DNA of 49,724 bases from Ferruginibacter sp. GTDB taxonomy: Bacteria; Bacteroidota; Bacteroidia; Chitinophagales; Chitinophagaceae. The DNA is taken from contig JACMLJ010000063.1 in the NCBI GenBank assembly GCA_014379625.1, positions 1 through 49,724 on the forward strand, in the 5' to 3' direction. The notes under the pieces were generated by a model, which was given only the letters and a program-made list of their open reading frames with translations, was not told the origin of the DNA and did not search any database. A program made the position numbers and the translations under genes. Positions 1 through 7,935 of the stretch are shown here, piece by piece. How positions within the stretch are numbered: the first letter of the stretch is position 1; every line of letters starts with the position of its first letter.

Positions 1-1
1 G

Positions 2-3000
2 ATCAACTCTACAACCACCAATAATGCTTATGGATTAAACTGGGGCACCAGTATGTCTACCCCGGCCGTGACAGGGGCATTGGCATTGATGTATGAACGC
101 TTCAGGCAAATACATGGAGGGGCCAATCCCCCGGGTTCACTTGTGAAGGCATTGGCCTGTAACACGGCAGATGACCTCGGAAACGTTGGACCTGACTATA
201 CTTTTGGTTTTGGGTTGATAAATGCAAGGCGGGCGGTGGAAGCCGTTGACAGTAACCGTTATTTCATCAATGCAGTGTCAAACGGTGGAACCGCAACACA
301 TGTTATTACTGTTCCTGTCAATACCAGGCGGTTAAAAGTATTATTGTATTGGGCCGATCCTGCTGCGGCAGTAAATGCCGGGGTTTCATTGGTGAACGAC
401 CTCGATATAAGGGTTACCGAACCTTCAGCGATATTACACTATCCGCTTATTTTAAATAATTCACCCGCTAATGTAAATTATGTTGCGGTGGAAGGCATTG
501 ATCATTTAAATAATATAGAACAGGTAGTCATTGAAAATCCTATTGCAGGCACATACACCATCCAGGTCAATGGATTTGCAGTGCCCTTTGGTTCGCAGGA
601 GTATATTATCAGTTATGAAATAGTACAACCCTCCATTACCGTAGAATATCCATTTGGCGGCGAAAAATTTGTACCTGGTGAAACGGAAAATATCCGCTGG
701 TCTGCTGACAGAAATGAGGTCAATGATTTTACGCTTGAGTATTCAGCGGATGGCGGCTTCAACTGGGTTACGATTGATAATAATGTTGCGGCTACCGCCC
801 GAAGATTTTCCTGGAGTATTCCTCTTGGGCTCAATACCAGTCAGGCACTGGTAAGGGTAAGCAGGAATGGCACAGTATTAACTGACCAGAGCGATTTTGG
901 TTTCACCATTCTGGGTAGCCCGGTTGTAACTGCTACCAATATTTGCGAAGGAGCCATACAGTTAGACTGGGCAGCTGTGAACGGCGCTACTTCTTATGAT
1001 ATTATGCAGTTGGCGGGCGATAGCATGCAGTTAATTGGTAATACTACGGGTATCTCCTGGTTAGTGAAAGGTTTAAATAAAAATAAGCTTGCCTGGCTGG
1101 GCGTAGCCGCTAAAAATGGAATGGTTGCCGGAAGACGTTCTTTATCTGTTAGCGCCCGGCCCAACTCCGGTGATTGTTCGCTGGCAGCTTTTAACAATGA
1201 TCTTAAAGTGGACAGCATACTGGAGCCAAATAGTGCAAGGCAGGGTTTTGCAAATGAAGGCGATGCAGTTAAGGCGGTAAAAATACTGATCCGGAACCTG
1301 GGGACAGTTCCGGTAAGCGGGCCCTTCAGCGTTTCCTACCATTATGCCAATACAACTGTTACGGAGACCGTCAATACGCTGATAGCTGCAGGCGGTGATT
1401 TCGTGTATACTTTTACCGGCGCCTATCCAATAGTTACAGGTGGGTTTAAATATGATTTTAAATCATGGGTCAGTTTGGCAACAGATGGCAATCATTTAAA
1501 TGATACTGCTTATAAAACCGTTCGGTATATTAATAATGATGCGATAACTTCCATGCCGGTCACAGAGGGTTTTGAGTCCTTCCCCGTAGCGGAATTTAAG
1601 CTTTCGGAAATGGCCATTGGTGAAAATAAGCGCCTTGATTTTTCAGCCGGCAGCGAAAGGGGAAGGGCGAGATCTTTTGTAAATACCGGCTTTGCCTTTA
1701 GCGGGAACAGGGCGATGACACTTGATCAAACACCATATAATAATGTCGCCAATGCCGACAGCCTTACGATCAGTTATAATTTATCCAATTACCTTTCAAA
1801 ACAATTGCGGCTGGATTTTTATTATAAAAATCATGGGCAGGATGATGCTAATGGAAATAAAGTGTGGGTGAGGGGTAGTGAAAATGACGCATGGGTGCAG
1901 GCTTATGACCTTTTTGCTAACCAGTCGGCGCTCGGAACCTGGAAACGTGCCATCATTAATATTAATGAAGTGATGGGCAGCGCTGTTCCCCCGCAAAGCA
2001 TATCCCCCACATTCCAGGTAAAAATAGGACAGGAGGGAAGAACTTCTGCCAATGTTGCCAATGCAGTTGTTGATATGGATGATGGCTACACTTTCGATGA
2101 CCTTACACTGGATGAGGCTTTAAATGATGTGGGCATATTAAAAATTAATTCACCTGCCATCAAAGATTGTTCTTTGGGTTCGGTCAGCCCCATCGGGATC
2201 CGGCTAAAAAATTACAATAGCATTTCGCTGAATAATTTAATGGTGAGTTACCAGGTAAATGGGGGAACGGTGGTTACGGAAAACATTGCTTCCATTGCGG
2301 CGGATCAAACGATGGATTATGTGTTTGCTCAAACGGCTGACCTTTCGGCTTATATTGACTATAACATCAGCGTATGGGTGAAGTTACCGGCCGATACCTA
2401 TGCTGCCAATGACAGTATTTTGAATTTCAGTATACACAATAGTCCTGTTATCAACAGTTATCCCTACCTGCAAAATTTTGAGAGCAGTGACGGCTATTTT
2501 TACACAAAGGGTACCAATAGCTCCTGGAAATGGGGGACACCACTAAAGAACATCATTTATAAAGCAGCGAGCGGCACAAGGGCCTGGGTAACCAGTCTTA
2601 CCCGCAATTATAATGATGTTGAAACGTCTTATTTATATTCTCCCTGTTTTGATATTACCGGGTTGATACAACCGGTGCTTTCCTTTAGTCATATTTTAGA
2701 ACTTGAACTGAACTATGATTATAGCTGGGTAGAATATTCTACCAATGGCGCCGTATGGCAAAAACTTGGGGCGGTTGGCAGTGGCACCAACTGGTATGAT
2801 GAAACATCACTGATCAATTGGGCAGGCAATAATTCAAGCTGGCATGTAGCGAGTATTGATTTGCCGGTACCGGCCACGACTATCCGCTTTCGGTTTGTGC
2901 TGAGCACCGATGCCGGGGTTACTGAAGAAGGCATTGGGATAGATGATATCCATATATTTGATAAAGCCCCTATTTACACAGGTGTGCCCGTAACCGGTAT

Positions 3001-3943
3001 TACACAAAATGTGAGCGGTAATAATTGGATCCATTTTTCTGCTGGCGGTAAAAGAATGGTTTCATTGAATTCAAATGGAGCAGATCTCGGGGCTACTGCC
3101 ATACAGGTGCATCCCTTTACAGGTGCAGTGCGTAACAGCAATAACCAATATTATGCTAACCGGAATATCGTGGTTCGTTCCGCCATTCCTGCAGCCGGAA
3201 ACGTGGGGGTACGTTTTTATTTTACAGAGTCCGAGGCGAAAAGTTTGGTCAATGCCGGCGGATGTAACTCTTGTTCGAAACCTGCCGATGCGTATGAAAT
3301 GGGGATTACAAAATACAGTGGTAATACCGGTGATGAAAACGGGATATTGGAGGATGACAGCACCGGCTTATTTCAATATATTTTACCTGCCGGAACCGAT
3401 ATCGTTCCTTACGACAATGGCTACTACGCCGAGTTTAGTGTAAATAGTTTTAGTGAGTTTTGGTTGAGTGCTGGTAATATTAAACCGGCAATAAACGGTG
3501 TATGCCCGGGTGAAACTATTCTCTTTACAGTTGCTGCCGGTGGAACCAGCTATCAATGGCAGGAAGACAACGGTTCAGGATATGCCAATATTAATGACGG
3601 TACCCGTTATGCCGGCACCAAAACTGCAGCATTGCAATTAATTAATTTGCCCGGTACCTTTTCAGGATACAAATACCGCTGTGTAAAAGACGGCGTAAAT
3701 GGTAATGAAAATGCGGTGAGGTTTACAAATGTATGGAATGGCAATACGGGCAACAACTGGTTTGTGGCCACTAACTGGAGTTGTGGTATGGTGCCGGATC
3801 AATACTCGGATGTAACTATACCGGGTGGAATTAATACCTATCCATTCATCAATGCAAATGCCGCAATAAAAAGTATCAGCGTTCATCCCGGGGCAATCGT
3901 TACCGTTAGTGGTTTAGCTGAATTGCAAATTAAGGGAAGGTGA
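2..3943 (+). CDS. Secreted S8 (subtilisin-like) protease, C-terminal part; 5' end outside window
   Basis: The frame is open from base 2, and the residues just before the first Met complete the subtilase motif GTSMSTPAVTGA. The catalytic Ser codon is therefore at 50-52, so the Met at 53 is not the start and the Asp/His part of the active site lies upstream of the window. Counting from that Met, a P-domain/jelly-roll-like region covers about residues 70-190, an Ig-like domain about 190-285 and an Fn3-like domain about 290-370. CARDB-like and beta-sandwich segments come next, then a MAM-like domain at about 820-985 (from YPYLQNFESSDG to IGIDDIHIF) and an Ig-like domain near 1150-1230. The role is probably extracellular proteolysis. 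The protein stops at LAELQIKGR without a recognisable type IX secretion sorting domain, which is unusual for this architecture. The class is clear; substrate and export route are not. Confidence 0.85.
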   Translation: MNSTTTNNAYGLNWGTSMSTPAVTGALALMYERFRQIHGGANPPGSLVKALACNTADDLGNVGPDYTFGFGLINARRAVEAVDSNRYFINAVSNGGTATHVITVPVNTRRLKVLLYWADPAAAVNAGVSLVNDLDIRVTEPSAILHYPLILNNSPANVNYVAVEGIDHLNNIEQVVIENPIAGTYTIQVNGFAVPFGSQEYIISYEIVQPSITVEYPFGGEKFVPGETENIRWSADRNEVNDFTLEYSADGGFNWVTIDNNVAATARRFSWSIPLGLNTSQALVRVSRNGTVLTDQSDFGFTILGSPVVTATNICEGAIQLDWAAVNGATSYDIMQLAGDSMQLIGNTTGISWLVKGLNKNKLAWLGVAAKNGMVAGRRSLSVSARPNSGDCSLAAFNNDLKVDSILEPNSARQGFANEGDAVKAVKILIRNLGTVPVSGPFSVSYHYANTTVTETVNTLIAAGGDFVYTFTGAYPIVTGGFKYDFKSWVSLATDGNHLNDTAYKTVRYINNDAITSMPVTEGFESFPVAEFKLSEMAIGENKRLDFSAGSERGRARSFVNTGFAFSGNRAMTLDQTPYNNVANADSLTISYNLSNYLSKQLRLDFYYKNHGQDDANGNKVWVRGSENDAWVQAYDLFANQSALGTWKRAIININEVMGSAVPPQSISPTFQVKIGQEGRTSANVANAVVDMDDGYTFDDLTLDEALNDVGILKINSPAIKDCSLGSVSPIGIRLKNYNSISLNNLMVSYQVNGGTVVTENIASIAADQTMDYVFAQTADLSAYIDYNISVWVKLPADTYAANDSILNFSIHNSPVINSYPYLQNFESSDGYFYTKGTNSSWKWGTPLKNIIYKAASGTRAWVTSLTRNYNDVETSYLYSPCFDITGLIQPVLSFSHILELELNYDYSWVEYSTNGAVWQKLGAVGSGTNWYDETSLINWAGNNSSWHVASIDLPVPATTIRFRFVLSTDAGVTEEGIGIDDIHIFDKAPIYTGVPVTGITQNVSGNNWIHFSAGGKRMVSLNSNGADLGATAIQVHPFTGAVRNSNNQYYANRNIVVRSAIPAAGNVGVRFYFTESEAKSLVNAGGCNSCSKPADAYEMGITKYSGNTGDENGILEDDSTGLFQYILPAGTDIVPYDNGYYAEFSVNSFSEFWLSAGNIKPAINGVCPGETILFTVAAGGTSYQWQEDNGSGYANINDGTRYAGTKTAALQLINLPGTFSGYKYRCVKDGVNGNENAVRFTNVWNGNTGNNWFVATNWSCGMVPDQYSDVTIPGGINTYPFINANAAIKSISVHPGAIVTVSGLAELQIKGR

Positions 3944-4081
3944 TATGAATGTGGATGTAGTGCGTAATTTGTAAAAGGTGGCGCCGAAGTATCCGGGGAA
4001 TCATTATATAAAATGCAATATCCCTGAAATAATGCCAGCCGCTTACCACATTCTTTGTAAATTGTTGTTTCAAATTTTTTT

Positions 4082-4801
4082 ATGGCATTGCAACCCTGGC
4101 GTATTGGAAAAGTTACCCGGATAGAAAACGAAACTGCAGATACCCGTAGATTTTGGATCGAAGTACCGGAATTAACAGTTTTTAATTTTATCCCGGGCCA
4201 GTTTGTAACGCTGGATCTTCCGGTACATGAAAAGCCAAACAAACGCTGGAGAAGTTATTCCATTGCATCATGGCCCGATGGAACCAATATCTTTGAACTG
4301 GTGATAGTGCTGGATGATAATGGAGCCGGCACACCCTACCTTTTTAATGAAGTGAAGGTGGGCAGTGAAATATCGTTTCGCGGGCCGCAGGGTGTATTTA
4401 CATTAAAAGAGCAAATGGATGAAGACCTGGTGTTAATTTGCACCGGTACGGGGATTGCCCCCTTTAGAAGCATGGTCCATCATATCCACAACAACAATAT
4501 TCCCCATAAAAATATCTATCTCGTATTTGGGTGCCGCACAAAATCCAGCCTTTTATATTATGAGGAGATGAGCAATCTTCAAAAGGAAATGCATGGTTTT
4601 CATTATATCCCCACTTTATCCCGGGAGCAATGGGATGGCTATTCGGGCTATGTACATGCCGTATATGAATTAGTATGCATTGACAGGCAGCCTGCTAAAT
4701 TTTATTTATGCGGATGGAAGGGTATGATTGACGAGGCGAGGACAAGGATAGTTGGTATGGGCTATGATAAAAAAGCCGTGCACTTCGAAATTTACGGGTA
4801 A
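4082..4801 (+). CDS. FAD-dependent ferredoxin/flavodoxin-NADP reductase-like oxidoreductase
   Basis: This 239-residue protein has the two-domain ferredoxin-NADP reductase fold. An FAD-binding beta-barrel carries RSYS (57-60), which contacts flavin. A nucleotide-binding domain carries GTGIAPF (122-128) and a CGW segment near 210, and the chain ends FEIYG as in many bacterial Fpr enzymes. Family members move electrons between NAD(P)H and ferredoxin, flavodoxin or another acceptor in the cytoplasm. No iron-sulfur or other partner domain is fused. The ATG at 4082 follows an AT-rich stretch. The gene lies 159 bp upstream of nuoA on the same strand, and that gap holds a promoter-like sequence, so it is probably transcribed separately. 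A link to the NADH-module-less complex I downstream is possible but inferred only from position. Confidence 0.8.
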   Translation: MALQPWRIGKVTRIENETADTRRFWIEVPELTVFNFIPGQFVTLDLPVHEKPNKRWRSYSIASWPDGTNIFELVIVLDDNGAGTPYLFNEVKVGSEISFRGPQGVFTLKEQMDEDLVLICTGTGIAPFRSMVHHIHNNNIPHKNIYLVFGCRTKSSLLYYEEMSNLQKEMHGFHYIPTLSREQWDGYSGYVHAVYELVCIDRQPAKFYLCGWKGMIDEARTRIVGMGYDKKAVHFEIYG

Positions 4802-4889
4802 TGATCCACCGGCAATAATTTTTTATATGGTGAATGCGAATAATAGAATATGACTAAAATCATTTCTGCCTATGATTGGTTCGGTACCA

Positions 4890-4918
4890 TTTGCCCGGAT
4901 TGATATTATTATTTTTTG
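4890..4918 (+). promoter_or_regulatory. Possible promoter of the nuo operon
   Basis: A TTTG at 4890-4893 is followed 16 bases later by TATTTTTTG (4910-4918), one base off the Bacteroidota -7 consensus TAnnTTTG. Transcription would begin about 35 bases before the nuoA ATG. The spacing is slightly short and the region is AT-rich, so the call is tentative. Confidence 0.3.
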
Positions 4919-4960
4919 GTAACTTGCGACCCTGATTATTCATAAAATTAATTGATTTTT

Positions 4961-5311
4961 ATGGGTGCTACTTCGATGATTGTTTTGATTCTTGCTGCAT
5001 TGACATTTTCTACCATTGCAATTTTGATCGCTAAAATTGTTACTAAAGCTACTACCAATCCTCAAAAAGGGGAGCCCTACGAATGTGGTATTCCCACGAA
5101 GGGGAAAACCTGGACCCAGTTGAATGTGGGATATTATTTATTTGCATTGATATTTTTGATATTTGATGTAGAGCTGGTGTTTTTGTTTCCCTGGGCGGTG
5201 GTTGCAAAACAGGTGGGCTGGATGGCGCTGGTAGAGATCGTTATTTTCTTTTTTATATTGTTTATGGGTTTTTTATACGCACATAAAAAGGGAGCGCTCA
5301 AGTGGGTGTAG
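4961..5311 (+). CDS. nuoA: NADH-quinone oxidoreductase subunit A
   Basis: This 116-residue protein has three membrane segments (about 3-25, 60-82 and 86-108). Its first loop contains the conserved complex I signature KGEPYECGIP, and the second helix carries the acidic stretch FDVELVF. NuoA is a small subunit of the membrane arm at the junction with the hydrophilic arm. The ATG at 4961 is preferred. A TTG in frame three codons upstream would add only LIF and has no support. It is the first gene of the nuo cluster; nuoB follows after about 100 bp containing a dispersed repeat that begins at the nuoA stop codon. Confidence 0.93.
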   Translation: MGATSMIVLILAALTFSTIAILIAKIVTKATTNPQKGEPYECGIPTKGKTWTQLNVGYYLFALIFLIFDVELVFLFPWAVVAKQVGWMALVEIVIFFFILFMGFLYAHKKGALKWV

Positions 5312-5357
5312 CACCCTGGCCTCCTGAATGGGGAAACCTAATGGCATAGAATGCTAT
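5308..5357 (+). repeat. Dispersed ~50-bp intergenic repeat, copy after nuoA
   Basis: The segment overlapping the nuoA stop codon aligns over about 50 bases with the one after nuoH (9006-9056). Both read roughly TAGC-CCCTG-CC-CCTGAA-GGG-AA-CTAAT, then ATAG-ATGCT. The CCTGAA-GGG core can form a small hairpin. Confidence 0.55.
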
Positions 5358-5413
5358 ATCGTAATTTGGATATTGGGGTATAGATTAAATTAAAAAAATG
5401 AACGCCTAAATTA

Positions 5414-5998
5414 ATGGATAACACTTCAAATAATTCAGGGTCTTCTTCAATCCCTTCTTTGGGGGGTGGGGGCACAGCTCCTTCGGGTGGCGTGGCTTTC
5501 CCGGGCCAGGTTCATGAAACACCCGGTGGCGGTATTGTATTAAGTAAGCTGGATGATGTAATTAACTGGGCACGTTCCAATTCGTTATGGCCGCTCACTT
5601 TTGCTACCAGTTGTTGTGGCATTGAATACATGGCGGTAGCTGGTGCTAAATATGATTTTTCGAGGTTTGGATTTGAAGTGGCAAGGGCTTCGCCCAGGCA
5701 GGCGGATGTAATTATAATCGCGGGCACCATCGTAAATAAAATGGCGCCTGTTTTAAAAAGATTATACGACCAGATGGGAGACCCGAAATATGTTATTGCC
5801 ATGGGTGCCTGCGCCATCAGCGGCGGTCCTTTCTTTTATAATACCTACTCCGTTGTAAAAGGCGCCGATCATGTAATCCCGGTAGACGTATATGTTGCGG
5901 GTTGTCCGCCAAGACCTGAAGCGCTTTTACACGCATTGATCAGTTTACAGGAAAAAATTAAGAGCGGGCTCACGAGAGAGCAGATAAAGGGTGGGTGA
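5414..5998 (+). CDS. nuoB: NADH-quinone oxidoreductase subunit B
   Basis: The 194-residue protein carries the PSST/NuoB signature and the ligands of the terminal [4Fe-4S] cluster N2: adjacent Cys67-Cys68 in [12 protein letters not shown], Cys133 in [10 protein letters not shown] and Cys164 in [10 protein letters not shown]. It passes electrons to quinone at the base of the peripheral arm. The first ~40 residues form a Ser/Asn/Gly-rich extension (NNSGSSS, then GGGG) that precedes the usual start of similarity near [23 protein letters not shown]. The DNA of this extension resembles intergenic GC-rich repeat sequence, and its first 38 bases are nearly duplicated in front of nuoH. Translation could begin later, but no Met occurs between residue 1 and residue 73, so the ATG at 5414 is kept. 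Confidence 0.95.
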   Translation: MDNTSNNSGSSSIPSLGGGGTAPSGGVAFPGQVHETPGGGIVLSKLDDVINWARSNSLWPLTFATSCCGIEYMAVAGAKYDFSRFGFEVARASPRQADVIIIAGTIVNKMAPVLKRLYDQMGDPKYVIAMGACAISGGPFFYNTYSVVKGADHVIPVDVYVAGCPPRPEALLHALISLQEKIKSGLTREQIKGG

Positions 5999-6015
5999 TT
6001 GAGTTGATTAGTTGA

Positions 6016-6051
6016 AAAGTAAATAAAATAAATAAGGCATATAAAGTAAAT
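6016..6051 (+). repeat. Degenerate 9-bp tandem repeat (4 units) running into the nuoC start
   Basis: Four 9-base units follow without a gap: AAAGTAAAT, AAAATAAAT, AAGGCATAT, AAAGTAAAT. The last two bases of the fourth unit are the first two of the nuoC start codon (ATG at 6050). A related array precedes nuoD. Confidence 0.6.
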
Positions 6052-6508
6052 GACCAACGACGCATTAAAAGCAAAAATTACGGAACTGTTACCTGCAACC
6101 GGTTTTGAGGAAGGTGGGCAATGGCTCAATATTAATGTGGAACCTGCCGACTGGCGATTGCTTGCAGAACAACTGCGGCTCGACGCTTCTTTACAGTTTG
6201 ATTATCTTTTTTGTCTTACCTGTATCGACTGGAAGACACATCTTACCATGGTGTATCATTTGGATTCCACCAAATTTCGACACAATATCGTTATTAAAGC
6301 AAAGCTGGATGTGGCTAAGCCTGCAATAGAAACAGTGAGTGATATATGGAGAACAGCAGACTTTCACGAACGGGAAGTATATGAAATGTTTGGCGTGGAT
6401 TTCATCAACCATCCAGACCTGCGCTTATTAATTTTGCCGGATGGATGGGAAGGAAAGCGGCCAATGCTGAAAAACTTTGAAGACCCGGTGAATATGATAA
6501 GGTTATAA
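6050..6508 (+). CDS. nuoC: NADH-quinone oxidoreductase subunit C
   Basis: The 152-residue protein matches the 30-kDa subunit of complex I. The diagnostic motif HEREVYEMFGVDF spans about residues 106-118 and is followed by the conserved tail HPDLRLLILPDGWEGKRPMLKNF (about 121-143). It is a structural subunit of the peripheral arm next to NuoD, with no cofactor of its own. The ORF is separate from nuoD, unlike the fused NuoCD of enterobacteria. The start is the ATG inside the 9-bp repeat array, about 50 bp after nuoB. Confidence 0.94.
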   Translation: MTNDALKAKITELLPATGFEEGGQWLNINVEPADWRLLAEQLRLDASLQFDYLFCLTCIDWKTHLTMVYHLDSTKFRHNIVIKAKLDVAKPAIETVSDIWRTADFHEREVYEMFGVDFINHPDLRLLILPDGWEGKRPMLKNFEDPVNMIRL

Positions 6509-6513
6509 TTGGA

Positions 6514-6558
6514 AAGTAGATAAAGTATATAAGGTACATAAGGTATATACAGTGCGTA
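6514..6558 (+). repeat. Degenerate 9-bp tandem repeat (5 units) between nuoC and nuoD
   Basis: Five 9-base units lie in series: AAGTAGATA, AAGTATATA, AGGTACATA, AGGTATATA, CAGTGCGTA. The consensus resembles that of the array before nuoC, so this is a recurring spacer motif. Confidence 0.6.
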
Positions 6559-6636
6559 TACTATAAATGTTCCGGGCTGTTTTTAACCCCGGGATGGGGG
6601 CATTGGAAATAAATTCTTTTTAAGGTATAGATAAAT

Positions 6637-7752
6637 ATGGTTGAAGAAATAGGAACAACAGTAGAAGGGGATGTATTGATTAATGTAGGGCCACAGCACC
6701 CTGCCACCCATGGTGTGTTGAACCTGTTACTTACTATTAACGGCGAAACCATTAAGAAAGTGGAGCCCCACCTGGGGTTTATTCACCGCTCTATTGAAAA
6801 AATGTGTGAAAGTCTTACCTACCGTCAATTCATTTACGTAACCAGCCGGATGGATTACCTTTCCGCTCACATCAATAACCACGCCTGCGCACTTGTAGTT
6901 GAAAAAGGCCTGCAGGTAGAAATTCCTTCAAGGGCAAAAGTGATCCGTGTTTTAATGGATGAGCTGACCAGGATCGCTTCGCACGAATTGTGGTGGGGGG
7001 CAATGGCAATGGATCTTGGCGCATTCACTCCTTTCTTTCATGCCTTTCGCGAAAGGGAATCCATCAATGATATTATGGAAGAAACCTGCGGGGCCAGGCT
7101 TACCATGAATTATATTGTTCCCGGCGGTGTGATGTATGATCTTCATCCTGATTTTCAAAAAAGGGTAAAGGATTTTATTACCTTATATAAACTGAAGATC
7201 CATGAATACGATGAAATGGTTACCGGTAATATTATTTTCCAGAACAGGATGAAGGGAGTGGGTTATTTATCTGCCGAAGATGCAATCTCTTATGGTTGCA
7301 CCGGTCCAACGGCAAGGGGTAGCGGCGTTTCCTGTGATATCCGGAAATTGTATCCTTACGAAGTATATGACCAACTGGACTTTGATGAAATACTGGAAAC
7401 CGGGTGCGATTCATTTGCCAGGTACATGGTTAGGATCAGGGAGATGAACCAGTCCATCAGGATAATTGAACAACTGATTGATACTATTCCGGAAGGTGAT
7501 TTCCAGGCAAAAACAAAAGCAGTGCTGAAATTACCAAAAGGAGAATTTTACCAGCGGGTGGAAACAGCCAGGGGTGAATTTGGGGTATATATCGTGAGTG
7601 AAGGTGGCAACACACCCTACAGAATTAAATTTCGTTCACCGGGTTTTTCTAATCTCTCAGCATTGGATCAAATGGCAAGAGGTAGTAAGTTAGGCGACCT
7701 GGTGGCCATGATGGGGACGCTTGATTTAGTGATACCGGATATTGACAGGTAG
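6637..7752 (+). CDS. nuoD: NADH-quinone oxidoreductase subunit D
   Basis: The 371-residue 49-kDa-type subunit forms much of the quinone-binding cavity with NuoB. The family hallmarks are GPQHPATHGVLNL (about 18-30), HLGFIHRSIEKMCE and SRMDYLSA in the N-terminal half, and FRSPGFSNLSALDQMARGS plus GTLDLVIPDIDR at the C-terminus. The quinone-site His (in HPATHG) is present. Length fits stand-alone NuoD proteins. nuoC lies 128 bp upstream. The next nuo gene is nuoH, only 176 bp downstream, so nuoE, nuoF and nuoG are missing from their usual place. Confidence 0.95.
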   Translation: MVEEIGTTVEGDVLINVGPQHPATHGVLNLLLTINGETIKKVEPHLGFIHRSIEKMCESLTYRQFIYVTSRMDYLSAHINNHACALVVEKGLQVEIPSRAKVIRVLMDELTRIASHELWWGAMAMDLGAFTPFFHAFRERESINDIMEETCGARLTMNYIVPGGVMYDLHPDFQKRVKDFITLYKLKIHEYDEMVTGNIIFQNRMKGVGYLSAEDAISYGCTGPTARGSGVSCDIRKLYPYEVYDQLDFDEILETGCDSFARYMVRIREMNQSIRIIEQLIDTIPEGDFQAKTKAVLKLPKGEFYQRVETARGEFGVYIVSEGGNTPYRIKFRSPGFSNLSALDQMARGSKLGDLVAMMGTLDLVIPDIDR

Positions 7753-7863
7753 GGCAGCCCAGCGCCTATCCCCTGAAGGGGGAACAGCATTGCAGCAAAT
7801 ACCGCATAGCTGGCTTTCGATTTTATTGGATAGGATAAAATAAAAAGATAACAATTTAAAATA

Positions 7864-7935
7864 ATGAACACATCTTCAAATAATTCAGGTTCTTCTTTAA
7901 TGCTCCTTTTTAGGGGTGGGGGGGCTGGATGCTGA
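7864..7935 (+). CDS. Short leader ORF resembling the nuoB 5' end, overlapping the nuoH start
   Basis: An ATG opens a 23-codon frame MNTSSNNSGSSLMLLFRGGG, then AGC and stop. It ends inside nuoH, overlapping the nuoH ATG at 7929 by 7 bases. Bases 7874-7901 match 5424-5451 of nuoB at 26 of 28 positions, at the same distance from the ATG and in the same frame. It could be a coupling leader peptide, a decayed duplicate, or the true N-terminus of NuoH separated by one missing G. Eight Gs instead of seven at 7918-7924 would fuse it in frame to NuoH. Expression is unproven. Confidence 0.35.
   Translation: MNTSSNNSGSSLMLLFRGGGAGC

Noticed and set aside
3941..3974. Frameshift that would restore a sorting domain to the S8 protease
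   Set aside because: The alternative frame gives only about 11 residues before a stop.
4952..4960. Upstream TTG start for nuoA
   Set aside because: It adds three residues only; the ATG at 4961 fits the family and has the usual AT-rich lead.
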